The translations under genes and the position numbers were made by a program. A DNA stretch of 64,000 nt from UBA1847 sp942492205 (GTDB lineage Bacteria; Pseudomonadota; Gammaproteobacteria; Steroidobacterales; Woeseiaceae): assembly GCA_942492205.1 (NCBI GenBank), contig CALODT010000001.1, forward strand, positions 2,046,001 to 2,110,000, in the 5' to 3' direction. Shown in pieces: positions 43,627 to 51,900 of this stretch; the first letter of the stretch is position 1; each line of letters begins with the position of its first letter. The notes beneath the pieces are model-generated. The model saw nothing but the letters and a program-made list of their open reading frames with translations, made no database searches and was not told the DNA's origin.

Positions 43627-44589
43627 TCAATCCAGCAGTCGCGAGTCGCGGCGCCAAAACCGGAGCCGCTGCGAGCGCACGATATCAGCACGCAGCCCGT
43701 CGCGAAACAGGATGGTCACTTGCCGCAGACGTTTCTTCAGCAGCGCCTCTCGCAGTTGCCGCAGACACGCCTCGAGGAACGCCGGATCGTCTTCATCCGC
43801 CGGCGCTACTGCCACGAATCCGCTGTCGCCGCTTGCGTTCAGGCATTCGACCATGCTGCCCGGCCACAGGTTCGCGGTGGCGTTCGCGCTGTCCCAGTAA
43901 CCCAGCAGCAGCGGCTCGTTGCTGAAAAGCCGCGGCTGCGAGCGGGTGGTTCTCGGCGGCGCATTGCCACCGCCCCAGAGCCACAACGAATTCATCGGCG
44001 GCCGCCCCTCTGCCGCCCTGCGCTGGTTGGCCGCATGTTCGTGCAATGTCATTTCGATTTCAGAGAGAAGGTTTCGAAATACCGACGCCTCTGCACCGGT
44101 GGGCAGAAAATCGCCCGGCGCCTGCTGGTCGACAAGCCGGCCCGGCACAGCCGCGGTGGGCATTGGCGTTTGCGCGCGCAGGTAACCGTATTGGCCAAGG
44201 CGGATGAAGCCGACACGATCGTCGCCGCCGAGTGTCTCCTGCAGGTGCTCGATCAGTTCACGAAAATCGGCAGGCGCAATCTGCCCGCTCGACAAGTCGT
44301 GCAGGCACAAATTATCAAGCCGTGGTTCAAGGTATACAGGATCGGCCGCCGCGATCCATACTGTCGGCCGTTCGCCGGTCTGGCCCCACATGCGGAGTGC
44401 GGCAAGACCCTCCTCGGGATAGGGAAGATCGAGCTCGCCGGTAATCTGCCGTAGCATATCGCGATGCGGCGAGACGGCGGCAAGTTCGGCTTGCGCCAGC
44501 CACGCGCGCAATGAACTGTTCTGCAGGCGTCCGCCCGTTACGGCGGGCAGCACAGCCAGGGCCGCCGGTTTGTCGTATGATTTCGTCAC
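43627..44589 (-). CDS. rpfE: RpfE-like protein (phosphoglycerate-mutase-like fold)
   Basis: 320-residue protein of the family annotated RpfE in Xanthomonas, where it sits beside recJ, prfB and lysS as here. Features: RMWGQTGERPTVWIAAADPVYLEPRLDNLCL (about 66-96) and SLWLWGGGNAPP (about 201-212), repeated Trp-rich blocks found in this cofactor-independent mutase-like family. No active-site phospho-Ser pattern is evident to me. The GTG start leaves just 12 bases to the divergent Mth938-like ATG. Function unknown; the call rests on context and family resemblance. Confidence 0.8.
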   Translation of the reverse strand: MTKSYDKPAALAVLPAVTGGRLQNSSLRAWLAQAELAAVSPHRDMLRQITGELDLPYPEEGLAALRMWGQTGERPTVWIAAADPVYLEPRLDNLCLHDLSSGQIAPADFRELIEHLQETLGGDDRVGFIRLGQYGYLRAQTPMPTAAVPGRLVDQQAPGDFLPTGAEASVFRNLLSEIEMTLHEHAANQRRAAEGRPPMNSLWLWGGGNAPPRTTRSQPRLFSNEPLLLGYWDSANATANLWPGSMVECLNASGDSGFVAVAPADEDDPAFLEACLRQLREALLKKRLRQVTILFRDGLRADIVRSQRLRFWRRDSRLLD

Positions 44590-44601
44590 GATTAGACGCC
44601 G

Positions 44602-44985
44602 ATGTTAAGGGATGCGAGCTTGAGATTCACAAGAGAAATGACTGCTTCACTGGTGATCCAGCAAGTCACCGAGACCGCTATTACGATCAATGGCGAACCT
44701 TACGCGGAAAGCATCGCGTTGACACCCGAGGCGGTGCTTGCCGGCTGGGAACCAAAGCCTGTCGGTACCCTCACTGAATCCGATTTCGAGCCCTTGCTGG
44801 CGAAATCCCCCGAAATCGTGCTGCTGGGTACGGGCCGCAGCAATGTATTTCCGCCGCGCGAGCTACTGTTCGCTTTTGCCCGGCGCGGTATCGGCCTGGA
44901 ATGCATGGATACGGCGGCCGCGGCTCGCACATTCAATGTACTGGCAACCGAGGGACGGCAAGTAGCGGCGGTACTCTACCTGTAA
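44602..44985 (+). CDS. Mth938-like domain protein (DUF498)
   Basis: 127-residue protein of the DUF498/Mth938 family (NDUFAF3 relatives in mitochondria). The conserved segments are TETAITINGEPYAESIAL (about 23-40), SPEIVLLGTGRSNVFPPRELLFAFARRGIGLECMDTAAAARTFNVLATEGRQVAAVLYL. Function in bacteria is not established; in mitochondria it aids complex I assembly. TTG at 44620 with AAGG upstream is an alternative start. It is head-to-head with rpfE over 12 bases and convergent with nlpD. Confidence 0.85.
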   Translation: MLRDASLRFTREMTASLVIQQVTETAITINGEPYAESIALTPEAVLAGWEPKPVGTLTESDFEPLLAKSPEIVLLGTGRSNVFPPRELLFAFARRGIGLECMDTAAAARTFNVLATEGRQVAAVLYL

Positions 44986-45010
44986 CGCCGAGCTTGCGGC
45001 GCCGCGCTCT

Positions 45011-45694
45011 CTAGCGGGTCGGCAGCTGCCCCCTTGGGTCTATGGGCTGGCCGTTGCGGCGAATTTCGAAGTGCAGTCGCGGCCTGCGCTCCGGTCCTTC
45101 GCCCATCGTAGCAATCTTCTGGCCCTGCCGGATCTGGTCGCCTTCCTTCACCAGCAACGACGCGTTGTAGCCGTAGGCGCTCAGGTAGGTGTTGTTATGC
45201 TTCAGGATAATCAGCTTGCCGTAACCAATCAGTCCGTCGCCGGCATAAACGACGCGCCCTGCGGCAGACGCAACGATGGACTGGCCCGCCTTGCCATCGA
45301 TGAGCACACCGGTACCGGTGCCGGGTTTTGCGCCGAAGTTGACATTTATTCTGCCGCTGGTCGGCCATCTCCACGCCGGGCTTGGCTCTGCGGGAATCGC
45401 CGGCAACGGCCTTTCAGCCGGCCTCGTGTTCGCTCGGGTGCCGGCCGTCGAACGTGACGACGAGCCTGGCGACGGCGTCAATCGGATGACCTGGCCGGGA
45501 TAAATCAGCGAGCCGTTGCCGAGCCGATTCCAGCGCGCCAGGTCTTTTGCATCTTTGCCATAGCGCCAGGAAATCGAGAACAGGGTCTCGCCGCGACGCA
45601 CGATGTGGGTATCGGGGTCACTCTGCCAGCTCGAACTGCTGCAGGCGGCAAGCAGCAGGACACCAGCCAGCAGCGTGGCGAACCGCGATGTCAT
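45011..45694 (-). CDS. nlpD: Lipoprotein NlpD-type LysM/M23 protein
   Basis: 227-residue lipoprotein that activates amidases at the septum. Lipobox LLLAACSS (Cys about 18), LysM repeat THIVRRGETLFSISWRYGKDAKDLARWN (about 29-56) and LIYPGQVIRL, then an M23 domain. In the M23 region the active metal HxxxD is replaced by GVLIDGKAG, lacking His, though LHFEIRRNG remains; like E. coli NlpD it is expected to be non-catalytic. The start overlaps yqaA by 4 bases. rpoS usually follows nlpD, but here a convergent Mth938 gene does. Confidence 0.92.
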   Translation of the reverse strand: MTSRFATLLAGVLLLAACSSSSWQSDPDTHIVRRGETLFSISWRYGKDAKDLARWNRLGNGSLIYPGQVIRLTPSPGSSSRSTAGTRANTRPAERPLPAIPAEPSPAWRWPTSGRINVNFGAKPGTGTGVLIDGKAGQSIVASAAGRVVYAGDGLIGYGKLIILKHNNTYLSAYGYNASLLVKEGDQIRQGQKIATMGEGPERRPRLHFEIRRNGQPIDPRGQLPTR

Positions 45695-46278
45695 TGTCCC
45701 CGCATCATGAGCCAGGCAATCAGGATCACCGACAGCGCCACCACAAACCAGCCGATGCGCTCGATGTGTCTGGACAGCTGGGTTTCGAAACGCTCGCCCC
45801 CGGCACGTACCAGTCCGGCCACCAGGAAAAAGCGTGCGGCGCGGCCAACCAGCGAGGCGATGAGAAAGCCGGGCAGGTTCAGCGCGGCGACACCGGCTGC
45901 AATCGTGAACACCTTGTAGGGGATCGGCGAAAAGCCGGCAACGAAGATGACGACCACGCCGTATTCGTCAAACCAGCGCCGGCTGGTTTCATAGGCTTCC
46001 CAGTAGTGGGAATTCCGCAGCCACGGCTCGATGGCCTCGAAGGCGGCGTAGCCGATTGCATAGCCCGCCAGTCCGCCCGCCACAGAGAACAGCGTGGCGA
46101 TCGTCGCGTAACGCACCCAGCGATCGCGATCGGCAAGGCACATGGGTGCGAGCATGACGTCAACCGGGATCGGAAAGAACGAGGATTCCGCGAAACTCAT
46201 GGCGCCGAGATAGCGTTCGGCGTACGGGTGCCTTGACCATGCAAGGACCCGCTCGTACAGCGGTGCAAACAACGTCAT
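45691..46278 (-). CDS. yqaA: YqaA-family small membrane protein (DedA-like)
   Basis: 195-residue protein of the YqaA branch of the VTT/DedA-like superfamily: MSFAESSFFPIPVDVMLAPM (about 27-46), VVVIFVAGFSPIPYKVFTIAAGV (about 108-130) with the FSPIPYK motif, and GRAARFFLVAGLVRAGG. About four to five membrane helices. Function not defined for this branch. It starts after an AT-rich 70-base gap behind pcm, likely holding its promoter, and is coupled to nlpD. Confidence 0.88.
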   Translation of the reverse strand: MTLFAPLYERVLAWSRHPYAERYLGAMSFAESSFFPIPVDVMLAPMCLADRDRWVRYATIATLFSVAGGLAGYAIGYAAFEAIEPWLRNSHYWEAYETSRRWFDEYGVVVIFVAGFSPIPYKVFTIAAGVAALNLPGFLIASLVGRAARFFLVAGLVRAGGERFETQLSRHIERIGWFVVALSVILIAWLMMRGQ

Positions 46279-46302
46279 GTCGAGTGTCTCAAACGGGCCA
46301 GT

Positions 46303-46349
46303 AACGATAAATTACTTTCAAAATAATCCATAATTAATTGAAATATATA
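46303..46349. promoter_or_regulatory. AT-rich gap before yqaA-nlpD
   Basis: About 45 bases between the pcm stop and yqaA are dominated by A and T in a GC-rich region, with TAATTAATT and several TATAT steps. Several TTGAAA/TATATT-like hexamers appear, but no pair has ideal spacing. It is best read as a promoter or binding region for yqaA-nlpD; the exact start cannot be set. Confidence 0.3.
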
Positions 46350-47015
46350 CTATTCACTCTTTACCAGTGGTACGAAACTTACCAGGCCCAGCGAGACCTG
46401 CTCGTAATGGTCGTTGCAGTTGATAACCATCGTGAGCTCTTGCCGACCCGGCGGGCCGATCGGAATAATCATGCGGCCGCCGGGCGCCAGCTGTTGCAGG
46501 AGCTTCTCCGGAATTTCGGCCGCGGCGGCGGCGACGATGATGCCGTCGTAAGGACCGTACTTGCGCCAGCCCTCCCAGCCGTCCCCGAGTCGAAACTGCA
46601 CATTGTAGATATCCAGATCGCGAAGTCGCTGCTGCGTCTTCCTCAGCAGCTCACGAATACGCTCGACGGTGTAGATCTTCTTGACCAGTGGCGCGAGTAT
46701 CGCCGTCTGGTAGCCACAACCAGTGCCGATCTCCAGGACTTTTTCGCCCTCGAAACCGTCCAGCAATGCCTCGGTCATGCGCGCCACCACATACGGCTGG
46801 CTGATGGTCTGACCCAGCCCGATCGGCAACGCCGTATCCTCGTAGGCTCGACTGGCCAGCGCCTCGTCAACGAACAGGTGTCTTGGCACGTTGCGAATCT
46901 GCTCGAGAACCGCCTCGGAGCGGATACCTGACTCCCGCAGACGCGCAACCAGCCGGTCGCGCGTACGCTTCGACGTCATGCCGATCCCCTGTATGCCGTG
47001 GCGGGCGTCGATCAT
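46350..47015 (-). CDS. pcm: Protein-L-isoaspartate O-methyltransferase
   Basis: Repairs isoaspartyl damage in ageing proteins using SAM. 221 residues: DEALASRAYEDTALPIGLGQTISQPYVVARMTEAL (about 51-85), motif I VLEIGTGCGYQTAILAPLV (about 95-113), and GGRMIIPIGPPGRQEL. Normal length. The ATG overlaps the surE stop by 4 bases, giving the standard surE-pcm pairing. Confidence 0.96.
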   Translation of the reverse strand: MIDARHGIQGIGMTSKRTRDRLVARLRESGIRSEAVLEQIRNVPRHLFVDEALASRAYEDTALPIGLGQTISQPYVVARMTEALLDGFEGEKVLEIGTGCGYQTAILAPLVKKIYTVERIRELLRKTQQRLRDLDIYNVQFRLGDGWEGWRKYGPYDGIIVAAAAAEIPEKLLQQLAPGGRMIIPIGPPGRQELTMVINCNDHYEQVSLGLVSFVPLVKSE

Positions 47016-47755
47016 CGTTTTAGCCAGTCCGCGATGCCGGGCACCGCATCGTGCCGTGTCAGGTCAACCCGCAGCGGCGTTACGGACGCTGCCCCCCGCT
47101 CGACGGCGTGGAAGTCTGTTCCCGAACCCGCATCCTGGCCCGCGCCGGCGGGCCCGATCCAGTAGATCGGACGTCCGTAGGGATCGGTGTCTGTCAGGAT
47201 CTGTTCCGACTTGTGCCGAAATCCGAGCCGCGTTGCTTCGATTCCCTTGAGTTCCTCATACGGCCTGTCGGGCACATTGACGTTCAGCACGACGTCCGGC
47301 GCCAGACCGGCACGCTCTATCTTCTCGACCAGCTCTGCGGCGACGCGTCCTGCCGTGTCGAAATGAGTGAGCTCGTTCCCGACCAGTGAAACCGCGATCG
47401 TCGGCAGTCCCAGGAAACGACCTTCCAGCGCTGCGGCAACCGTACCCGAATAAATGACATCATCGCCGAGGTTGGCGCCGTGGTTGATGCCCGATACGAC
47501 CAGGTCCGGCTCGAAGTCGAGGAATCCCGTGAGTGCCAGGTGCACGCAGTCCGACGGGGTCCCGTCAACCCGGTAGCGGTTGCGCGCAACTTCAGCGACC
47601 CTGAGCGGTCTATCGAGCGTGAGCGAGCTGCTCGCCGCCGAACGATTACGATCGGGCGCCATGACAACAACCTCCGCGACACGCTCGAGGGCCTCTGTCA
47701 GGGCGATGATACCGGTGGCGAGATACCCGTCGTCATTACTTACGAGGATTTTCAT
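47012..47755 (-). CDS. surE: 5'/3'-nucleotidase SurE
   Basis: Metal-dependent nucleotidase and exopolyphosphatase. 247 residues: MKILVSNDDGYLATGI with the metal Asp pair (8-9), VMAPDRNRSAASSSLTL (about 37-53), and SGINHGANLGDDVIYSGTVAAALEG (about 90-114). ATG at 47755 is used; the frame runs upstream to 47938 but that extension lies in the divergent smr promoter region and has no homology. First gene of surE-pcm-(yqaA-nlpD). Confidence 0.96.
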   Translation of the reverse strand: MKILVSNDDGYLATGIIALTEALERVAEVVVMAPDRNRSAASSSLTLDRPLRVAEVARNRYRVDGTPSDCVHLALTGFLDFEPDLVVSGINHGANLGDDVIYSGTVAAALEGRFLGLPTIAVSLVGNELTHFDTAGRVAAELVEKIERAGLAPDVVLNVNVPDRPYEELKGIEATRLGFRHKSEQILTDTDPYGRPIYWIGPAGAGQDAGSGTDFHAVERGAASVTPLRVDLTRHDAVPGIADWLKR

Positions 47756-47785
47756 GCTTTGTCTTTGACGAGCGGACTCTTGGCG

Positions 47786-47814
47786 TTGGTAGATGACAAC
47801 GCGCTCACTATACT
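47786..47814 (+). promoter_or_regulatory. Sigma-70-type promoter of smr
   Basis: TTGGTA (47786-47791), a 17-base spacer and TATACT (47809-47814) form the best housekeeping promoter pair I see in the window. Start near 47821, 32 bases before the GTG at 47853, which supports that start over the ATG at 47817 (upstream of the predicted transcript). Confidence 0.6.
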
Positions 47815-47852
47815 GAATGTTCACCGTACACCATAGCCTCGAAGGCAACACT

Positions 47853-48380
47853 GTGACCGACAAGGACATCGATGAGTTTCGGCGGGCATTTTCGGACGCA
47901 AAGCCGCTGCAGGTGGAGGACCGTGTGCCTGCCAGCAAACCGAAGCCAAAGCCGAAAGCGCGCTTTTCGCGCGCCGACGAGCGCGCGGTTCTGCAGCAGA
48001 GCCTCGAGGACGATATTGATACGATCGAACACGGCTACGGCGCCGCCCTGCGCTTCCACCGAGCCTCGGTCGGCAAGCGCACAATGCGCAAGCTCGCGCG
48101 TGGCGGCTACAGCGTGCAGGCCGAACTCGACCTGCACGGCATGACCGTTTCAGAGGCCAGGCAGCGTCTTGCTGATTTCATCGAGTACAGCGTGATCTCG
48201 AATCATCTCTGCGTACGCATCGTACATGGCAAGGGGCTGGGCTCCGGAGACCGGGGCCCGGTACTGAAAAACGCGGTCAACCGCTGGCTGCGAAAATGGG
48301 ATAACGTACTTGCGTTTGTCTCTACGCGACAGGTCGATGGCGGCACAGGCGCGATCTACGTCCTTCTGCAGAAGGGCTAG
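47853..48380 (+). CDS. Stand-alone Smr-domain protein
   Basis: About 175 residues: charged N terminus, a lysine-proline-rich linker (PASKPKPKPKAR), and a C-terminal Smr domain with ELDLHGMTVSEARQRLADFI (about 94-113) and VRIVHGKGLGSGDRGPVLKNAV, which are the LDLHG and HGKG motifs of Smr nucleases. GTG at 47853 has GAAGG eight bases upstream. Small Smr proteins are linked to mRNA and ribosome rescue in other bacteria. Plus strand between truD and surE; convergent with truD. Confidence 0.9.
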   Translation: MTDKDIDEFRRAFSDAKPLQVEDRVPASKPKPKPKARFSRADERAVLQQSLEDDIDTIEHGYGAALRFHRASVGKRTMRKLARGGYSVQAELDLHGMTVSEARQRLADFIEYSVISNHLCVRIVHGKGLGSGDRGPVLKNAVNRWLRKWDNVLAFVSTRQVDGGTGAIYVLLQKG

Positions 48381-48389
48381 CGCGACCAG

Positions 48390-49424
48390 TCAGATCGCCG
48401 GCGAAACGTCCTTCGAATCCTGATCGCCTCGCCGATGCGACGCATCGCTGACGCGCGCTATCTCGCGCAGCACGGCGGTCGCGAACGCACCGCGTCCAAG
48501 CACGAACTCGAGCTGCAGCGAATCATTCACGCTCGACCAGCCGAAATCTCTGACGCGGAGTCGAAAGCTGCGGGTTGCCGGCTTGACGCGGCCTCGACGC
48601 AGCGCCTCAAGCCAGTTCTCATACCCTGCGGGCAGCCCAGCTTCGGGCGTACCGTCACCGCACAGCGGCCCGGCCGGGTGGATATCCATTTCGGCGCAGC
48701 GACGCAGGAGATCCTCGTCCGGCGCATCAATGGCGAAGACACTGCCGGTTCCGTCCAGGTTCACTGCATCACCGGCAAGCAGCCGATTCCAGGTCGCGTC
48801 GCGCACCCGCTGCTCGAGCATCTCGTTGAACAGGTAGGAGCGAGCACTTGAAATCGCCATGCTACGTTTGTGGCGCGGCAGCCGTTTGCCCGCAGCCCAG
48901 GCATTGGCCAGCGCAAGGTTCGCCGCGCCGCGGCCGAATCGCTGCTCGCCGAAGTAATTCGGCACGCCGCTCGCGTCGATACGTTGCAATCTGTCCTGCA
49001 ACAATCGCGCGTCCGGCAACGAGCCGCGTAACACGATGCGAAAGCGGTTTTCACGGTGCGCGCCGCGACGCAGCTTGCGGCTATGGCGTTGCTGTTCGAG
49101 CAGCCGCACACCGGCGACATCGAATTGCGTCCAGTCCGGCGAATTCCAGCGCGGCACACTGAACCACTGGCGCGTAACGGCGTGGCGATCCTTCAGCCCG
49201 GCGTAGCCGACATCTTTGCCGGGGACGGCGGCGAAGCTCGCCAGCTGGCGCGACAACCACTCGGTATTGGTCGACGTCTTTTCGAGATACAGGTAGTCAT
49301 GCTCGCCGTCGCCGCTGAGTTCGAAGCCGAGCACCTCGGTAACGTCAAACTCCTCGGGCTGCGACCGGATCGACGCGGCAAACAACGGGTCTCCGTGCGC
49401 ACGGGCCCAGTCAGGTAGAGACAT
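48390..49424 (-). CDS. truD: tRNA pseudouridine(13) synthase TruD
   Basis: 344 residues. GYAGLKDRHAVTRQWFSV (about 73-90) carries catalytic Asp79, and PNYFGEQRFGR (about 155-165) is the second TruD signature. SIRSQPEEFDVTE at the N terminus is also typical. Modifies U13 of tRNA-Glu. It starts 7 bases after ftsB; ispD and ispF, usually between ftsB and truD, are missing. Convergent with smr over 9 bases. Confidence 0.96.
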   Translation of the reverse strand: MSLPDWARAHGDPLFAASIRSQPEEFDVTEVLGFELSGDGEHDYLYLEKTSTNTEWLSRQLASFAAVPGKDVGYAGLKDRHAVTRQWFSVPRWNSPDWTQFDVAGVRLLEQQRHSRKLRRGAHRENRFRIVLRGSLPDARLLQDRLQRIDASGVPNYFGEQRFGRGAANLALANAWAAGKRLPRHKRSMAISSARSYLFNEMLEQRVRDATWNRLLAGDAVNLDGTGSVFAIDAPDEDLLRRCAEMDIHPAGPLCGDGTPEAGLPAGYENWLEALRRGRVKPATRSFRLRVRDFGWSSVNDSLQLEFVLGRGAFATAVLREIARVSDASHRRGDQDSKDVSPAI

Positions 49425-49431
49425 GGTTTCC

Positions 49432-49728
49432 CTAGTCGGCTTTACCGGCGACCGGCACGACCTGGTAGAACGTTTCCCGGGGACCGATCATGCCAAGATC
49501 GGTACGCGCCCGCTCCTCGGCCGCATCCCTGCCCTGCTTGAGATTGATGACCTCGGCATCCAGCGCCGCATTGCGATCCTTGAGCGAATCGTTCAGCGCG
49601 CTCTGCTCGGCAACGGCAGCCCTGAGATCCCGGGTCTTGCGGTAGCCGTCTTCCGAAAACCACAGCTCCGCCTGCAGGCCCAATCCGGCGATTGCAAGCA
49701 GCACCAGCAGTATGCGTGAACGAATCAA
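49432..49728 (-). CDS. ftsB: Cell division protein FtsB
   Basis: 98-residue bitopic divisome protein partnering FtsL and FtsQ. One N-terminal helix (ILLVLLAIAGLGLQAELWF, about 5-23) followed by a coiled coil (VAEQSALNDSLKDRNAALDAEVINLKQGRDAAEERARTDLGM, about 38-79) and the end GMIGPRETFYQV, which is typical. Lies 31 bases after the eno stop, its usual neighbour. Confidence 0.93.
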   Translation of the reverse strand: MIRSRILLVLLAIAGLGLQAELWFSEDGYRKTRDLRAAVAEQSALNDSLKDRNAALDAEVINLKQGRDAAEERARTDLGMIGPRETFYQVVPVAGKAD

Positions 49729-49759
49729 ACAGCCACCCCAAAAAAGTCAGGCGCTTTTC

Positions 49760-51040
49760 CTAGCCAACCTTGACCGAAAACGCGTCTCGAGCCGCGTACG
49801 ACGCCTCGGCCCCCAGTTCCTCTTCGATGCGCAACAGCTGGTTGTACTTCGCGATTCGATCCGACCGGGACAACGACCCTGTCTTGATCTGCGTCGCTTT
49901 CGAACCGACGGCAATGTCTGCAATCGTGCTGTCCGACGTCTCGCCCGAACGGTGCGAGATTACCGCCGTGTAGCCCGCCTCATCCGCCATAGTAATCGCA
50001 TCAAGAGTTTCGCTTAAGGTACCGATTTGGTTGGGTTTTATCAATATCGAATTGGCAATCTTTTCGTCAATACCGCGGCGCAGGATGGCGGTGTTTGTTA
50101 CGAACAGGTCATCACCGACAATCTGTACGCGGTCTGCGAGCGCATCGGTCATGATGCGCCAGCCCTCCCAGTCACTTTCGTCCATGCCGTCCTCGATCGT
50201 GATAATCGGGTAGGCGTCCGCCAGTTCGGCCAGATATGCGCTAAAGCCGGCCGCATCGAAGCTCCGCCCCTCGGAAGCCAGGTCGTAGACGCCGTCCTTG
50301 TAGAACTCAGAGCTGGCGGCATCCAGGCCGAGCAGGATATCGTCGCCAGCACTGAATCCGGCCTTCTCGATGGCCGTCATGATCGTATCAAGGGCCGCCT
50401 TGTTGGACGGCAGGTCCGGCGCGAATCCGCCCTCGTCCCCGACCGCCGTATTCAGACCCTGCGCACGCAGTACGCTCTTCAGGCTATGAAAAATCTCCGC
50501 ACCGTAGCGCAGCGCCTCGCGGAAGTTCGGCGCGCCTACCGGCAGGATCATGAACTCCTGGATATCCACGCTGTTATCTGCATGCGCGCCGCCGTTGATG
50601 ATGTTCATCATCGGCACGGGCATCGTTGTTCCAGGGCCGAGGTGGCGAAACAGCGAGAGACCCTTTGACGTTGCCTCCGCCCTCGCCGCTGCCAACGAGA
50701 TTGCCAGCAGAGCATTGGCACCAAGGCGGCCTTTGTTGTCCGTGCCATCCAGATCGATCATCGCCGTGTCGAGTGCTCGCTGGTTCTCGAACTCGACATC
50801 GACGAGCGCTTTCCTGAGCTCGCCGTTGACATTGGCGACGGCTTTTTGCACGCCTTTACCCAGGTAGCGGCTCTTGTCGCCATCGCGCAGTTCAACCGCT
50901 TCGCGCGTGCCGGTCGACGCGCCGGACGGAACCGCCGCTCGCGCGCCCGTGCCGTCAACCAGCGTTACATCCGCTTCCACAGTGGGGTTGCCGCGTGAGT
51001 CGAGAATTTCACGACCACGTATTTCGCGTATCTTGATCAT
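49760..51040 (-). CDS. eno: Enolase
   Basis: Converts 2-phosphoglycerate to phosphoenolpyruvate, and takes part in the RNA degradosome in many gammaproteobacteria. 426 residues: ILDSRGNPTVEADV (about 12-25), metal site TIEDGMDESDWEGW (about 285), and SHRSGETSDSTIADIAVG (about 363-380), the family signature. Two bases separate its start from the kdsA stop, so pyrG-kdsA-eno-ftsB run together. Confidence 0.97.
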   Translation of the reverse strand: MIKIREIRGREILDSRGNPTVEADVTLVDGTGARAAVPSGASTGTREAVELRDGDKSRYLGKGVQKAVANVNGELRKALVDVEFENQRALDTAMIDLDGTDNKGRLGANALLAISLAAARAEATSKGLSLFRHLGPGTTMPVPMMNIINGGAHADNSVDIQEFMILPVGAPNFREALRYGAEIFHSLKSVLRAQGLNTAVGDEGGFAPDLPSNKAALDTIMTAIEKAGFSAGDDILLGLDAASSEFYKDGVYDLASEGRSFDAAGFSAYLAELADAYPIITIEDGMDESDWEGWRIMTDALADRVQIVGDDLFVTNTAILRRGIDEKIANSILIKPNQIGTLSETLDAITMADEAGYTAVISHRSGETSDSTIADIAVGSKATQIKTGSLSRSDRIAKYNQLLRIEEELGAEASYAARDAFSVKVG

Positions 51041-51042
51041 TG

Positions 51043-51900
51043 TTACTCCGAGTCAGGTACCCCGAGTCCGAATCCGGCTTCGAGGAAGTCATCTTTCTTG
51101 ACACTCGTGTCGATCGACACCAGCGTTTCCAGCAGTTGTTTCATCAGGTGCAACGGCCAGGCATTGGGGCCGTCGCTGAGCGCCTTCGACGGATCCGGGT
51201 GCGTCTCCATGAAGAGTCCAGCCACGCCGGCAGCCGTGGCCGCGCGAGCGAGCACCGGTATGAACTCACGTTGCCCTCCCGACGAGGATCCTTTGCCGCC
51301 CGGCAGCTGCACCGAGTGCGTCGCATCGAATACAACCGGGCAGCCTGTGCCGCGCAGGACGGCCAGACTGCGCATATCCGACACCAGGTTGTTGTAGCCA
51401 AAAGAAAAGCCGCGCTCGCAGACCAGAATGTCCTCGTTGCCGGTCGACTTCGCCTTGTCGACCACATTCTGCATCTCCCACGGCGACAGAAACTGGCCCT
51501 TCTTGATATTGACGGGCTTGCCGGCCGATGCGGTGCGCAGAATGAAGTTGGTCTGGCGGCAGAGAAAGGCCGGCGTCTGCAAGACATCGACGACCTCCGC
51601 GACCTCATCCATCGGCGTGTCTTCGTGAACGTCGGTGATGATCGGCACACCAAGTTGTTTGCGGACCTCGCCCAGAATGCGCAGGCCCTCCTCCATGCCC
51701 GGTCCGCGGAAGCCGGCACGCGAACTGCGATTTGCCTTGTCGAATGACGACTTGTAGATCAACGGCACACCGAGCCCGGCACAGATTTCCTTGAGGGCGC
51801 CGGCGGTATCGAGCGCCATCTGCTCGCTTTCGACAACGCAGGTTCCGGCAATCAGGAAAATCGGCCGATCGTTGCCGGCGTCGAACCCACACAGCTTCAT
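51043..51900 (-). CDS. kdsA: 2-dehydro-3-deoxyphosphooctonate aldolase
   Basis: Makes Kdo-8-phosphate from arabinose-5-phosphate and PEP; eno next door makes PEP. 285 residues: LIAGTCVVESEQMALDTA (about 16-33), YKSSFDKANRSS (about 49-60), TDVHEDTPMDEVAEVVDVLQTPAFLCRQTNF (about 95-125) and VFDATHSVQLPGG. The Cys in FLCRQTNF is compatible with the family. It overlaps pyrG by 4 bases. Confidence 0.97.
   Translation of the reverse strand: MKLCGFDAGNDRPIFLIAGTCVVESEQMALDTAGALKEICAGLGVPLIYKSSFDKANRSSRAGFRGPGMEEGLRILGEVRKQLGVPIITDVHEDTPMDEVAEVVDVLQTPAFLCRQTNFILRTASAGKPVNIKKGQFLSPWEMQNVVDKAKSTGNEDILVCERGFSFGYNNLVSDMRSLAVLRGTGCPVVFDATHSVQLPGGKGSSSGGQREFIPVLARAATAAGVAGLFMETHPDPSKALSDGPNAWPLHLMKQLLETLVSIDTSVKKDDFLEAGFGLGVPDSE

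Noticed and set aside
44989..45005. GC-rich inverted repeat after the Mth938-like gene
   Set aside because: Short CGCC/GGCG arms with no T-run; too weak to call a terminator.
47756..47938. 61-codon N-terminal extension of surE
   Set aside because: SurE proteins start at MKILVSNDDG; the extension crosses the smr promoter.
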